Assembly (NCBI GenBank): GCA_945889495.1
Contig: CAMDBU010000048.1
Span: forward strand, 1 to 37,615
Origin: Syntrophobacter sp. SbD2
GTDB lineage: Bacteria; Desulfobacterota; Binatia; UBA9968
DNA: 37,615 nt
Direction of reading: 5' to 3'
The translations under genes were made by a program, and so were the position numbers. Under the pieces are notes generated by a model. It ran no database searches, was not told the origin of the DNA, and saw only the letters and a list, made by a program, of their open reading frames with translations. Positions within the stretch are counted from its first letter, which is position 1, and every line of letters starts with the position of its first letter. This document shows, in pieces, positions 23,730 through 32,704 of this stretch.

Positions 23730-24116
23730 ATGTTATTTGATTTCGCTAACGTCCTGGTGTTCACCGCGCTGGGTCTTGGATTCGTCGGCGTCAATCTGTT
23801 GATCGGCAAGTTGTTACGGCCGGCCAATCCGCAGACGCGCAAATTGTCGACCTATGAGTGCGGCGAGCCTTCCACTGGCAGCGCTTGGGTCAACTTCAAT
23901 ATCCGGTTTTATTTGGTAGCATTGGTATTCATCATCTTCGAAGTGGAAATCGCCTTTGTCTTCCCGGTGGCGTCGGTGTTTCGCCGTTGGGTTGAAGGCG
24001 GCGTCGGGCTGTTCGCCCTGGTTGAAGTGCTGCTGTTCGTCGGCATTCTGTTTCTCGGCTTGATTTACGCTTGGGTCAAAGGCGACTTGGATTGGGTGAA
24101 AAAGGTCAAGGCTTAA
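23730..24116 (+). CDS. nuoA: NADH-quinone oxidoreductase subunit A
   Basis: A 128-residue three-span membrane subunit of complex I that helps close the quinone site. [40 protein letters not shown] is the diagnostic TM1-TM2 loop with its Cys and the charged residues of span 2. A weak GGAAA ribosome site precedes the ATG. It is the first gene of an eleven-gene operon. Confidence 0.96.
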   Translation: MLFDFANVLVFTALGLGFVGVNLLIGKLLRPANPQTRKLSTYECGEPSTGSAWVNFNIRFYLVALVFIIFEVEIAFVFPVASVFRRWVEGGVGLFALVEVLLFVGILFLGLIYAWVKGDLDWVKKVKA

Positions 24117-24141
24117 TCGCTTTGGCCGTCGGAGTCTTCGC

Positions 24142-24648
24142 ATGAAACCGCTAATCAATACCTTGCCCGAGACGGTCTTCACCACCAAAGTAGACGATCT
24201 GCTTAACTGGGGCCGGGCGTCATCGCAGTGGTATATGTTGTTCGGTTTGGCCTGCTGCGCCATCGAGCTCATGCAGACCGGCGGGCCGCGCTCTGATCTC
24301 GACCGCTTCGGCGCGGTGCCGCGGGCGACGCCCAGACAGTCGGACTTGATGATTGTCGCGGGCACGCTGACTTACAAGATGGCCAAGCGCACCAAGCTGC
24401 TCTACGATCAGATGCCCGATCCTAAATATGTTATCTCCATGGGCAGCTGCTCCAACTGCGGCGGACTGTTTCAACTGGCCTATTCGGTTTGCAAAGGCGT
24501 CGACAAAATCGTTCCAGTCGATGTCTACGTGCCGGGCTGTCCACCTCGTCCAGAGGCGCTTACCGAAGGGTTGCTGCGCATTCAAGACAAAATGATGCGC
24601 GAGCGCTGGTTGGTGAAAGCGCCCGAGGCCGAAGGGGCCGAGGCTTAA
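24142..24648 (+). CDS. nuoB: NADH-quinone oxidoreductase subunit B
   Basis: A 168-residue peripheral subunit that binds the terminal iron-sulphur cluster N2, the direct electron donor to quinone. The four ligands are visible: the adjacent C38-C39 ([11 protein letters not shown]), C103 (GSCSNCGG) and C133 (PGCPPRPE). Length and motifs are standard. Gap to nuoA is 25 bp and to nuoC 7 bp. Confidence 0.97.
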   Translation: MKPLINTLPETVFTTKVDDLLNWGRASSQWYMLFGLACCAIELMQTGGPRSDLDRFGAVPRATPRQSDLMIVAGTLTYKMAKRTKLLYDQMPDPKYVISMGSCSNCGGLFQLAYSVCKGVDKIVPVDVYVPGCPPRPEALTEGLLRIQDKMMRERWLVKAPEAEGAEA

Positions 24649-24655
24649 GACTCCG

Positions 24656-25162
24656 ATGGACGCCAAAGAAACCTACGCTTCGCTGGAAAAACTCTTTCCT
24701 GGAAAGGTCCGCGACTTCAAGGGCGATGTCTTCGAGCCCTACTGTTTCGTCGAGAAAGAAGCGATCGTCGAGATCTGCCGCTTTCTGCGCACGGCGCAGA
24801 GCTTTCGCTTTGAAGTGCTGTCCGATCTGACCGCGCTTGACTGGCCCAAGGAAGAGAAGATTCAGATGGTTTACCATCTGTTTTCCTACGCCCATAACCA
24901 TCAGATCGTTCTCAAAGTCGATCTGCCGCGGGACAATCCGAAAATCGCCACCGTGGAAGAGCAGTGGAAAGTCGCCAATTGGTTCGAGCGCGAAGTTTAC
25001 GACCTGTTTGGCGTGATCTTCGAAGGCCACACCGATTTACGCCGCATCATGCTGCCCGACGACTGGGTCGGCTTCCCGCTGCGCAAGGATTATGTCGAGC
25101 AGGAAGAGTATGACGGCATCAGCACCCAGCGCGCACCGCTGGTGGAAAAGTTGTTGCGATAA
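24656..25162 (+). CDS. nuoC: NADH-quinone oxidoreductase subunit C
   Basis: A 168-residue 30-kDa-type subunit of the Q-module. It carries the family pattern W-K-V-ANWFEREVYDLFGVIFEGHTDLRRIMLPDDWVGFPLRKDY near its C-terminus. It is a separate gene, not fused to nuoD as in Escherichia coli. The ATG at 24656 lies 7 bp after the nuoB stop. Confidence 0.96.
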   Translation: MDAKETYASLEKLFPGKVRDFKGDVFEPYCFVEKEAIVEICRFLRTAQSFRFEVLSDLTALDWPKEEKIQMVYHLFSYAHNHQIVLKVDLPRDNPKIATVEEQWKVANWFEREVYDLFGVIFEGHTDLRRIMLPDDWVGFPLRKDYVEQEEYDGISTQRAPLVEKLLR

Positions 25163-25174
25163 GGTTTTTACCAG

Positions 25175-26311
25175 ATGACCGATTACGCCGCAGATACCGG
25201 TTTCTACGCCGAGGAGATGACCATCAATGTGGGGCCGCAGCATCCCAGCACCCATGGGGTGTTGCGCTTCGTGGTCAAAACCGATGGCGAGATGATCAAT
25301 GAAGCGATCCCCGATGTCGGTTACCTGCACCGCTCCATCGAGAAGATCGGCGAAAAAGTTACTTACCACGGCTATGTGCCCTACACCGACCGGGCCGACT
25401 ATCTGGCCGCCATGTTCGCTAATCAGGCTTTCTGCATGGCGGCGGAAAAGCTCGGCAACACCGAAGTGTCGCGCCGCGGCGAATTTTGCCGGGTGATCGC
25501 CTGCGAGCTCAACCGGCTGGCGAGCCATTTAATCTCCGTCGGCACCTTCGGCCAGGACATCGGTGCCATGACGCCCTTCGTTCATGCCCTGCGCGAGCGC
25601 GAATCGATCAACAACTTGATGGAAGAGATCTGCGGCGCCCGGCTGACCTACAACTATATCCGCATCGGCGGCGTCGGCTACGACATCGTGCCGTCGACCA
25701 TGACCAAGATTGCCGAGTTTCTCGACCACTTCGAGCCCATCGTCGAAGAGTTCAACCGGCTGCTCTCGGGCAACAAGATTTTCATCGAGCGCTTGGCCAA
25801 TGTCGCGGTGGTCAGCAAAGAGGACGCGCTGTCTTACAATCTGGTCGGTCCCAATCTGCGCGGCTCAGGCATCAAGTGGGACATTCGTCGCGATATTCCT
25901 TATTCGGTCTATCCCGAATTGGATTTCGAAGTGCCCGTCGGCACCGCCGAAGTCGGCAGTCTGGGCGATAGTTTCGATCGCTTCTGGGTGCGCATTCGCG
26001 AGATGCAGGAGAGCGTCAAAATCCTGCGCCAGGCCATGACAATGATTCCCAAGGGGCCGGCGATCTCGAAAGTGCCGAGAAAATTCCGTCCGCCAGTGGG
26101 GGAATATTACGCCAGAGTCGAAGCGCCGCGCGGCGACATGGGCTTTTACGTCGTCAGCGACGGCAGCGAGTATCCTTATAGAGTGCGTATTCGCACCGGT
26201 TCCTACACCGCCATGAGCATCATCGACAAACTCAGCAAGGGAATCATGGTGGCGGATTTGATTGCCTTGATCGGCAGTCTCGACGTCGATGCGCCGGAGA
26301 TCGATCGCTAA
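25175..26311 (+). CDS. nuoD: NADH-quinone oxidoreductase subunit D
   Basis: A 378-residue 49-kDa-type subunit related to the large subunit of NiFe hydrogenases; with NuoB it forms the quinone pocket. Seen are [18 protein letters not shown] near the start, [32 protein letters not shown], and the C-terminal DVDAPEIDR ending, typical of the family. The hydrogenase Ni-Fe cysteines are absent, as expected. ATG 25175 follows nuoC by 12 bp. Confidence 0.97.
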   Translation: MTDYAADTGFYAEEMTINVGPQHPSTHGVLRFVVKTDGEMINEAIPDVGYLHRSIEKIGEKVTYHGYVPYTDRADYLAAMFANQAFCMAAEKLGNTEVSRRGEFCRVIACELNRLASHLISVGTFGQDIGAMTPFVHALRERESINNLMEEICGARLTYNYIRIGGVGYDIVPSTMTKIAEFLDHFEPIVEEFNRLLSGNKIFIERLANVAVVSKEDALSYNLVGPNLRGSGIKWDIRRDIPYSVYPELDFEVPVGTAEVGSLGDSFDRFWVRIREMQESVKILRQAMTMIPKGPAISKVPRKFRPPVGEYYARVEAPRGDMGFYVVSDGSEYPYRVRIRTGSYTAMSIIDKLSKGIMVADLIALIGSLDVDAPEIDR

Positions 26312-26320
26312 ATTTTTGAG

Positions 26321-27514
26321 TTGAACATGCAAGCTCTGCTCGACCAAATGATCCAAGAGGGTGCCTTCGCCGGTGTCCCCAAAGAAGTTGTCTACACCAT
26401 CGCCATGGTGCTGACGGCGGTTGTCGTTTTATCCGCCTTCGTGGCACCGCTGGCCGGCGTCACCAGCTGGCTCGAACGGCGGGTGTGGGCGCGCATGCAG
26501 TCGCGCGTCGGTCCCAACCGCGTCGGTCCCCAAGGAATCCTCCAATGGCTTGCCGACGGCATCAAAAATATCATGAAGGAAGACATCATTCCGACGGCGG
26601 CGGATCAGAAGCTGTTTCCGCTGGCGCCCTATGTAGTCTTCATGGGATTTCTTTGCGCCTTCGTGGTGATTCCTTTCGGTGAAAGCTTGATCGTCGCCGA
26701 TCTCAATATCGGCATACTCTATCTGCTCTCGGTGACTTCGCTGGTGGTGGTCGGCATTCTCATGGCTGGCTGGGCTTCGAACAATAAGTGGTCGCTGTTG
26801 GGCGGCATGCGCTCGGCGGCGCAGATCGTCAGTTACGAAATTCCCGCCGGCCTGTCGGTGTTGACCGTGGTATTTCTCGCCGGCACGCTGAGCATGCAAG
26901 GCATCATCAAAGCGCAAGGCTGGAGGCCGTGGGATTGGTTCATGTTCCACAATCCGTTTACTTTTTGCGCCTTTTTTCTGTTCTTCACCGCCGCCTTGGC
27001 GGAAGGCAACCGCACGCCCTTCGATATTCCCGAGGCGGAGTCCGAACTGGTGGCCGGCTACGTCACCGAATATAGCGGCATGCGCTTTCTGTTTTTCTTC
27101 TTCGCCGAGTGGGGCAATCTTTACGTCATCGGCGCGGTCGTGACGACCCTGTTCATGGGCGGCTGGCAGGTGCCGCCAGTCACCGACAATCCAGTGCTCT
27201 TGGGGATTCTGCAGTTCTTGACCTTCTTCTTAAAAGCCTACTTCTGGGTATTCGTGGCCATGTGGATTCGCGCCACCTTGCCGCGGGTACGCGTCGACCA
27301 GCTCATGGGGCTATGCTGGAAGTACATGGTGCCGCTGTCATTTATTTGTTTGCTGGGCACCATCGGCTTCATGTTCATGGACACCAACAGCCGGCGCATC
27401 TTCGGGGCGATCACCCTGGGCTTCGCCATCGCCACCATCATCAATTTTTTCCGCCGGGTCGGTTTTCAGTTTCGCTCCGCTAAACCCGAGGCTTATTGGA
27501 AGCCGCATATTTAG
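26321..27514 (+). CDS. nuoH: NADH-quinone oxidoreductase subunit H
   Basis: A 397-residue membrane subunit with about eight to nine spans that links the Q-module to the proton-pumping arm. The conserved loop ERRVWARMQSRVGPNRVGPQGILQWLADGIKNIMKEDIIP and the charged segment EGNRTPFDIPEAESELVAGYVTEYSGMRF, both lining the quinone tunnel, are present. It follows nuoD directly; the nuoE, nuoF and nuoG genes that usually lie between D and H are missing. Confidence 0.97.
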   Translation: MNMQALLDQMIQEGAFAGVPKEVVYTIAMVLTAVVVLSAFVAPLAGVTSWLERRVWARMQSRVGPNRVGPQGILQWLADGIKNIMKEDIIPTAADQKLFPLAPYVVFMGFLCAFVVIPFGESLIVADLNIGILYLLSVTSLVVVGILMAGWASNNKWSLLGGMRSAAQIVSYEIPAGLSVLTVVFLAGTLSMQGIIKAQGWRPWDWFMFHNPFTFCAFFLFFTAALAEGNRTPFDIPEAESELVAGYVTEYSGMRFLFFFFAEWGNLYVIGAVVTTLFMGGWQVPPVTDNPVLLGILQFLTFFLKAYFWVFVAMWIRATLPRVRVDQLMGLCWKYMVPLSFICLLGTIGFMFMDTNSRRIFGAITLGFAIATIINFFRRVGFQFRSAKPEAYWKPHI

Positions 27515-27527
27515 CTGTTGAGGAATT

Positions 27528-28091
27528 ATGGGCGTTGTTACGAACTATATAAAAGATATTCAGGCGGCGATTACCTCGACCTACGAGGGCATGTCGATTA
27601 CCTTCTCGCATTTAATGCGCCGGCCCATGACGATCCAATATCCGGATAAGATTCCGGTGCCGATTCAAGAGACCTTGCCGCTGCGTTACCGCGGCATCCT
27701 CGAAGTCGATTTGGACATTTGTACCGGCTGCTTGGCCTGTGAGCGCGACTGTCCGATCACCTGCATCACCATCGGCATCGACATGAACAAGGAAACCAAG
27801 CAGCGCTATTTCACCCACTTCGACATCGACGTGTGTAAATGCATGTACTGCGGTCTATGTTCCGAGGCGTGTCCAACGGGCGCGATCCGCCATTCCTCGG
27901 AATTCGAAGGAGCGAGCTACAATCCGGCCGGGCTGGTGCGCCACTTCGCTCCCGAGCCGTCTAATCTCTATAAGCCTAAAAAGGGCGGCGAGACCGAAGA
28001 CAAGTTAATTGCCAAGGTCGATATCGGCTTAAAGTATCTCGACGAATTTGCCACACCGGATGGAGGAGGGGCAGCGGAGGAGAAAGAGTAG
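27528..28091 (+). CDS. nuoI: NADH-quinone oxidoreductase subunit I
   Basis: A 187-residue ferredoxin-like subunit carrying clusters N6a and N6b. Two complete 4Fe-4S motifs are seen: C65-x2-C68-x2-C71-x3-C75 (CTGCLACERDCP) and C105-x2-C108-x2-C111-x3-C115 (CMYCGLCSEACP). A 121-bp gap without an evident terminator follows before nuoJ. Confidence 0.97.
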   Translation: MGVVTNYIKDIQAAITSTYEGMSITFSHLMRRPMTIQYPDKIPVPIQETLPLRYRGILEVDLDICTGCLACERDCPITCITIGIDMNKETKQRYFTHFDIDVCKCMYCGLCSEACPTGAIRHSSEFEGASYNPAGLVRHFAPEPSNLYKPKKGGETEDKLIAKVDIGLKYLDEFATPDGGGAAEEKE

Positions 28092-28212
28092 GCGTCGGGA
28101 GCGGGGCGAGATTTTTTATTTCTCCGTGCAGAGCCCTTGATCCGTTACGTATCTTCCGATAAGTCAGCGAAAACGTCCGCAATTTTCCGCGATCCCCAAA
28201 ATTGAAAAGGCT

Positions 28213-28713
28213 ATGAGTGTGTCAACGGCGGTTTTTAATCTGATTGCGCTGCTGCTTGTCGTGTCGGCGGCCATGGTGGCGTTCTCGCGCAACATTATTT
28301 ACTCGGCCTTTTCCCTCTTGGGCACGTTCATGGGAGTGGCCGGGATTTATATTTTTCTCGGCGCCGACTTCGTCGCCGCGGTGCAGCTGTTGATTTACGT
28401 CGGCGGTATTCTAGTCCTGATCCTGTTCGCCGTCATGTTGACGCACCGGATCACCGATGTGACGATCACCAACCGCGCCGCCGGCCGGATCCCGGCGCTG
28501 ATCGTCGTCGTCGGCTTGGTTTATATGTTGATCCAGACGGTTAGGACCACGCCTTGGGCGGCCGCCAAGCAAGTGACCTTCGCGTCGACCACCGCGACCA
28601 TCGGCGACGCTTTTCTTTATGACTACCTGCTGCCCTTCGAGCTCGCTTCCCTGGTGCTGTTGGCCGCGATGATCGGCGCAGTGGTGCTATCCCGTAAGGA
28701 GATCAAAGAGTAG
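28213..28713 (+). CDS. nuoJ: NADH-quinone oxidoreductase subunit J
   Basis: A 166-residue membrane subunit with five hydrophobic spans. The third span region GADFVAAVQLLIYVGGILVLILFAVML contains the family's pi-bulge and the conserved YVGG. GAAAAGG precedes the ATG. nuoK begins 2 bp after its stop. Confidence 0.96.
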   Translation: MSVSTAVFNLIALLLVVSAAMVAFSRNIIYSAFSLLGTFMGVAGIYIFLGADFVAAVQLLIYVGGILVLILFAVMLTHRITDVTITNRAAGRIPALIVVVGLVYMLIQTVRTTPWAAAKQVTFASTTATIGDAFLYDYLLPFELASLVLLAAMIGAVVLSRKEIKE

Positions 28714-28715
28714 CC

Positions 28716-29027
28716 ATGTCGCCCAACGAGCTCTCCTCGTACTTGACCATCGGCGCGATCCTGTTCGGCCTCGGTTTGTTTACGGTGTTGACCCGGCGCA
28801 ACGCCATCAGCGTCTTGATGGGCGTCGAGCTGATCCTCAACAGTGCCAACATCAACTATGTGGCGTTCTCCCATTTCAGCAGCGGCAATAGCGCCGGACA
28901 GATATACGCGATCTTCGTCATCATGCTGGCGGCAGCGGAAGCGGCGGTGGGCTTGGCGATCGTCTTGGCGATCTTCAAACTGTTCCACACCATCGATGTC
29001 GAAGCGGCGGAGACGATGAAAGACTAG
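28716..29027 (+). CDS. nuoK: NADH-quinone oxidoreductase subunit K
   Basis: A 103-residue three-span subunit, homologous to MrpC/MnhC. GVELILNSANINYVAFS holds the conserved span-2 glutamate of the proton path, and FVIMLAAAEAAVGLAIVLAIF holds the span-3 glutamate. Length is standard. Confidence 0.96.
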   Translation: MSPNELSSYLTIGAILFGLGLFTVLTRRNAISVLMGVELILNSANINYVAFSHFSSGNSAGQIYAIFVIMLAAAEAAVGLAIVLAIFKLFHTIDVEAAETMKD

Positions 29028-29028
29028 G

Positions 29029-29112
29029 GCGTGCTCGTGATTCGTGATCGTGGTCGTCATTCGCCGATGCGCCAATTGATCTTCATGAACACGATGGACG
29101 AGCACGAGCGAC
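29029..29112. repeat. GTGCTCGTG-type inverted repeat, copy 2
   Basis: The 91-bp nuoK-nuoL gap is filled by an imperfect inverted repeat: GCGTGCTCGTGATTCGTGAT on the left, ACGATGGACGAGCACGAGCG on the right. It is related to the element at 13538-13610. The right arm ends 6 bp before the nuoL ATG, so it forms the leader of nuoL and leaves no normal ribosome site there. Confidence 0.7.
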
Positions 29113-29118
29113 CATAAA

Positions 29119-31161
29119 ATGGAAAACCCGATACAAACCGATTTCATACGCTGGATCGTATTCCTGCCGTTGCTGGGCGCCATCGTCAATGGCTTGCTCG
29201 GCGCCAAGATTCAGAAAAGCTTGGGCAAGGGCGCCATCGGCGTGATCGCTTGCGCGCCCGTGATCGTCGCCTTCATCCTCGCCGTCAATGGGTTTCTGAC
29301 CCTCAAAGGGTTACCACCGGAAAAACGTTTCCTGATCGACAACCTCTATCGCTGGATCGACTTGGGCTCGCTCAAGGTCGACATGGCGTTTCTCATCGAT
29401 CCGTTATCTTCGGTGATGATCTTGGTCGTTACCGGCATCGGCGGGCTGATTCATATCTACGCCACCGGCTACATGCATGACGACAAGGCGTTCTGGCGCT
29501 TTTTCGCTTATTTGAATTTATTCACCGCGGCGATGTTGACTCTGGTGCTGGGCGACAGCTTGCTGCTGCTGTTCGTCGGCTGGGAAGGCGTCGGTCTTTG
29601 CTCCTACGCGCTGATCGGTTTTTGGTACCATGACCACGCCAACGCCCGCGCCGGCAACAAGGCGTTCATCGTCAACCGGGTTGGCGACTTCGGTTTCGTC
29701 CTCGGCATGTTTTTGCTTTTCTGGTCGCTGGACGCCCAGGGCCACGCGTCGTTAACTTTCCGCGAGATGGTCAAATGGGCGCCGTCAATTCAGAACATGT
29801 CGCTCTGGGGCTGGCCGGTGGTAACGGTTGCGACGATGTTTCTGTTCGTCGGCGCCACCGGTAAGTCGGCGCAGATTCCGCTGTTTGTCTGGCTGCCTGA
29901 CGCCATGGCCGGACCGACGCCGGTGAGCGCGCTAATCCATGCCGCCACCATGGTCACCGCCGGTGTTTATATGACCGCGCGCATGAACGTGTTTTTCTCC
30001 ATGGCGCCGGCGACTTTGCACTTGATCGCCTGGGTCGGCGTGGCGACAGCAGTGGTCGCCGCGACCATTGCGCTGACCCAGAACGACATCAAAAAAGTCC
30101 TCGCCTATTCCACCGTCAGCCAGTTGGGCTATATGTTCATCGGCGTCGGCGTCGGCGGCTACGCCGCGGCGGTATTCCATCTAATGACCCATGCCTTCTT
30201 CAAAGCCTGCTTGTTCTTGGGCTCCGGCAGCGTGATTCACGCCATGCACCATGAACAGGACATGCGCAAGATGGGCGGCTTGAAACAGTGGATGCCGATC
30301 ACCTTCGCGACGTTCTTCATTTCTGTCCTCGCCATCGCCGGCTTTCCGCCCTTCGCCGGGTTCTTTTCCAAGGATGAAATTCTCTGGCTGGCTTTCACCA
30401 GCGACCATGGCAACAAGGCGGTGTGGTTCTTCGCGCTGTGCGGCGCGGGCATGACGGCTTTCTACATGTTCCGCCAATTGTTCATGACCTTCTATGGCAA
30501 GTGCCGAGCCGATCATCATACCCAGGAACATTTGCATGAATCGCCGGCGGTGATGACCATGCCGCTAGTGGTGTTGGCCATCGGCGCGGTGTTCGTCGGC
30601 TTGATCGGTTTGCCCGGCGTGTTGGGCGGCAGTCAGTTCGCCCACTGGTTGGAGCCGGTGATCGCCGGCCATGGTGAGTCGCACGCCTCCCACGCGCTCG
30701 AATGGGGCTTGATGGCGGTGTCGGTGTCGGTGGCCTCCTTCGGCGTCTTTGTCGCCTACCTGATGTACCGCAAGGAATCCTTGTCACCCGATACCTTCGT
30801 CAATCTCGCCGGCGGCGTGCCCTATCGTTTGTTCAACGCCAAATGGTACTTGGACGAAATCTACCAAGCCGTGCTCGTCGAAGGCACTTTGAAGCTGGCG
30901 CGCTTCTGGTCCGCCTTCGATGCTTACATCGTCGACGGCATCGTCAACGGCGTCGCCGCGGTGGTGCGCTTCGTCTCCTGGTTGAACGGTCTGTTCGATA
31001 CCTACATCATCGACGGCCTGGTCAACGCCTTGGCCAATGTCACTTATTGGGCGGGCAACCGCTTCCGCCGGCTGCAAACTGGCAATATCAACGGGTATCT
31101 CTACGGCATCATCATCGCCATGGCCGCGGCCGTGTATGTAAAGATCCGCTACTGGACCTGA
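29119..31161 (+). CDS. nuoL: NADH-quinone oxidoreductase subunit L
   Basis: A 680-residue antiporter-like proton-pumping subunit at the far end of the membrane arm. Landmarks are GWEGVGLCSYALIGFWY near residue 155, TGKSAQIPLFVWLPDAMAGPTPVSALIHAATMVTAGVYM (proton-path lysine and family signature), KKVLAYSTVSQLGYMF, and the long C-terminal extension corresponding to the lateral helix and final span. Length is in the usual range. Confidence 0.97.
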   Translation: MENPIQTDFIRWIVFLPLLGAIVNGLLGAKIQKSLGKGAIGVIACAPVIVAFILAVNGFLTLKGLPPEKRFLIDNLYRWIDLGSLKVDMAFLIDPLSSVMILVVTGIGGLIHIYATGYMHDDKAFWRFFAYLNLFTAAMLTLVLGDSLLLLFVGWEGVGLCSYALIGFWYHDHANARAGNKAFIVNRVGDFGFVLGMFLLFWSLDAQGHASLTFREMVKWAPSIQNMSLWGWPVVTVATMFLFVGATGKSAQIPLFVWLPDAMAGPTPVSALIHAATMVTAGVYMTARMNVFFSMAPATLHLIAWVGVATAVVAATIALTQNDIKKVLAYSTVSQLGYMFIGVGVGGYAAAVFHLMTHAFFKACLFLGSGSVIHAMHHEQDMRKMGGLKQWMPITFATFFISVLAIAGFPPFAGFFSKDEILWLAFTSDHGNKAVWFFALCGAGMTAFYMFRQLFMTFYGKCRADHHTQEHLHESPAVMTMPLVVLAIGAVFVGLIGLPGVLGGSQFAHWLEPVIAGHGESHASHALEWGLMAVSVSVASFGVFVAYLMYRKESLSPDTFVNLAGGVPYRLFNAKWYLDEIYQAVLVEGTLKLARFWSAFDAYIVDGIVNGVAAVVRFVSWLNGLFDTYIIDGLVNALANVTYWAGNRFRRLQTGNINGYLYGIIIAMAAAVYVKIRYWT

Positions 31162-31183
31162 TTTTCACTGGAGCATAGAGCCG

Positions 31184-32701
31184 ATGCAAAATATTCTCAC
31201 CTACATGACGTTTATTCCGCTGGCCGGCGCGGCGATGATTTTGATGCTGCCCAATAACGCCAAGCTAGTGCGCTGGTTCTCCGCCATCGTCACCGTGCCG
31301 CCGCTCTTGATGGCAGTCTGGTTGTTCAATAACTTCGACCGCACCACGGCAAAGTTCCAGTTCGTCGAGGACTATCATTGGATTCCCGCTTACAACATCA
31401 GCTACACCATGGGCGTCGACGGCCTGAGTATCTCCATGGTGCTGTTAACGGCGCTCTTGAGCTTCATTTGCATTTTCGCTTCCTTCGGCATTGAAAAGGC
31501 GGTCAAGGGTTACTTCGCGCTGTTCCTCATGCTCGATGCCGGAATGATGGGGGTGTTCTGCGCGCTCGACTTTTTTCTCTTCTACGTTTTCTGGGAAGTC
31601 ATGCTGTTGCCGATGTATTTCCTCATCGGCATCTGGGGCGGGCCCCGCCGCGAGTATGCCGCCATCAAGTTTTTCCTCTACACTTTGTTCGGCAGCGTGC
31701 TCATGCTGCTAGCGATCCTGGCGCTCTATTTCACCGTCGAGCCGCATACCTTCGACATGCGCGTCATGATGGCCCATGCCAGCAAGTACAGCACCGCGGT
31801 GCTGCCGATGTGGCCGTTCAACAGCTGGGGTTGGAGCTTCCAGCATGTAATTTGGCTGGCGCTGTTTATCGGCTTCGCGATCAAAATACCTGCCTTTCCC
31901 TTTCATACTTGGTTGCCCGACGCCCATGTCGAAGCTCCGACTGCGATCTCGGTGATTCTTGCCGGCGTGCTCTTAAAGATGGGCACCTACGGCATCCTGC
32001 GCACCAACTTCCCCATGCTGCCGGTGGCCACCGCCGATATGGCTTACTGGTTCTTAGGCGCGCTGGGCGCGTGGAATATTATCTACGGCGCGCTCTGCGC
32101 CATGGCGCAGAAGGATCTGAAAAAACTGGTCGCCTACTCCAGCGTCAGCCATATGGGTTACGTCATGCTCGGCATGGCGAGCTTCACGACTCAGGGGCTC
32201 AACGGCGCGGTGCTCCAGATGTTCAACCATGGCACTATCACCGGCATGATGTTCTTGCTGGTCGGGGTGGTTTACGATCGCGCCCATCATCGCGATATCG
32301 AAGGCTTCGGCGGCCTGGCGGCGATCATGCCGGTCTACACCGGCATCACCGCACTGGCGTTCTTCGCCTCCATGGGACTCCCCGGCCTGTCCGGTTTCAT
32401 TTCGGAAATCTTGGTTCTCCTCGGCACCTGGCAGAAGTATCCGGTGCTGACCATCCTGGGCGCCAGCGGCGTCATTCTCACCGCCGGCTATTTGCTCTGG
32501 ACGATTCAACGCGTCTACTTGGGACCGCCCAATGAAAAATACTTAAATATGGCCGAGATCAACGGCCGCGAGATCTTCACCCTGGTGCCGCTGGGCATCA
32601 TCGTCATCATCGTCGGCATCTATCCCGGCGTGGTGCTTGATATGCTGCGTACGACCTTGGACTCGATCAACGCTATCGTTATTCCGCACCTGCACGGCTA
32701 G
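31184..32701 (+). CDS. nuoM: NADH-quinone oxidoreductase subunit M
   Basis: A 505-residue antiporter-like subunit. FYVFWEVMLLPMYFLIGIWGG contains the conserved span-5 glutamate. KIPAFPFHTWLPDAHVEAPTAISVILAGVLLKMGTYGI is the core signature with the key lysine, and KKLVAYSSVSHMGYVMLG follows. GGAG lies before the ATG. The next gene starts 3 bp after its stop. Confidence 0.97.
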   Translation: MQNILTYMTFIPLAGAAMILMLPNNAKLVRWFSAIVTVPPLLMAVWLFNNFDRTTAKFQFVEDYHWIPAYNISYTMGVDGLSISMVLLTALLSFICIFASFGIEKAVKGYFALFLMLDAGMMGVFCALDFFLFYVFWEVMLLPMYFLIGIWGGPRREYAAIKFFLYTLFGSVLMLLAILALYFTVEPHTFDMRVMMAHASKYSTAVLPMWPFNSWGWSFQHVIWLALFIGFAIKIPAFPFHTWLPDAHVEAPTAISVILAGVLLKMGTYGILRTNFPMLPVATADMAYWFLGALGAWNIIYGALCAMAQKDLKKLVAYSSVSHMGYVMLGMASFTTQGLNGAVLQMFNHGTITGMMFLLVGVVYDRAHHRDIEGFGGLAAIMPVYTGITALAFFASMGLPGLSGFISEILVLLGTWQKYPVLTILGASGVILTAGYLLWTIQRVYLGPPNEKYLNMAEINGREIFTLVPLGIIVIIVGIYPGVVLDMLRTTLDSINAIVIPHLHG

Positions 32702-32704
32702 ACC

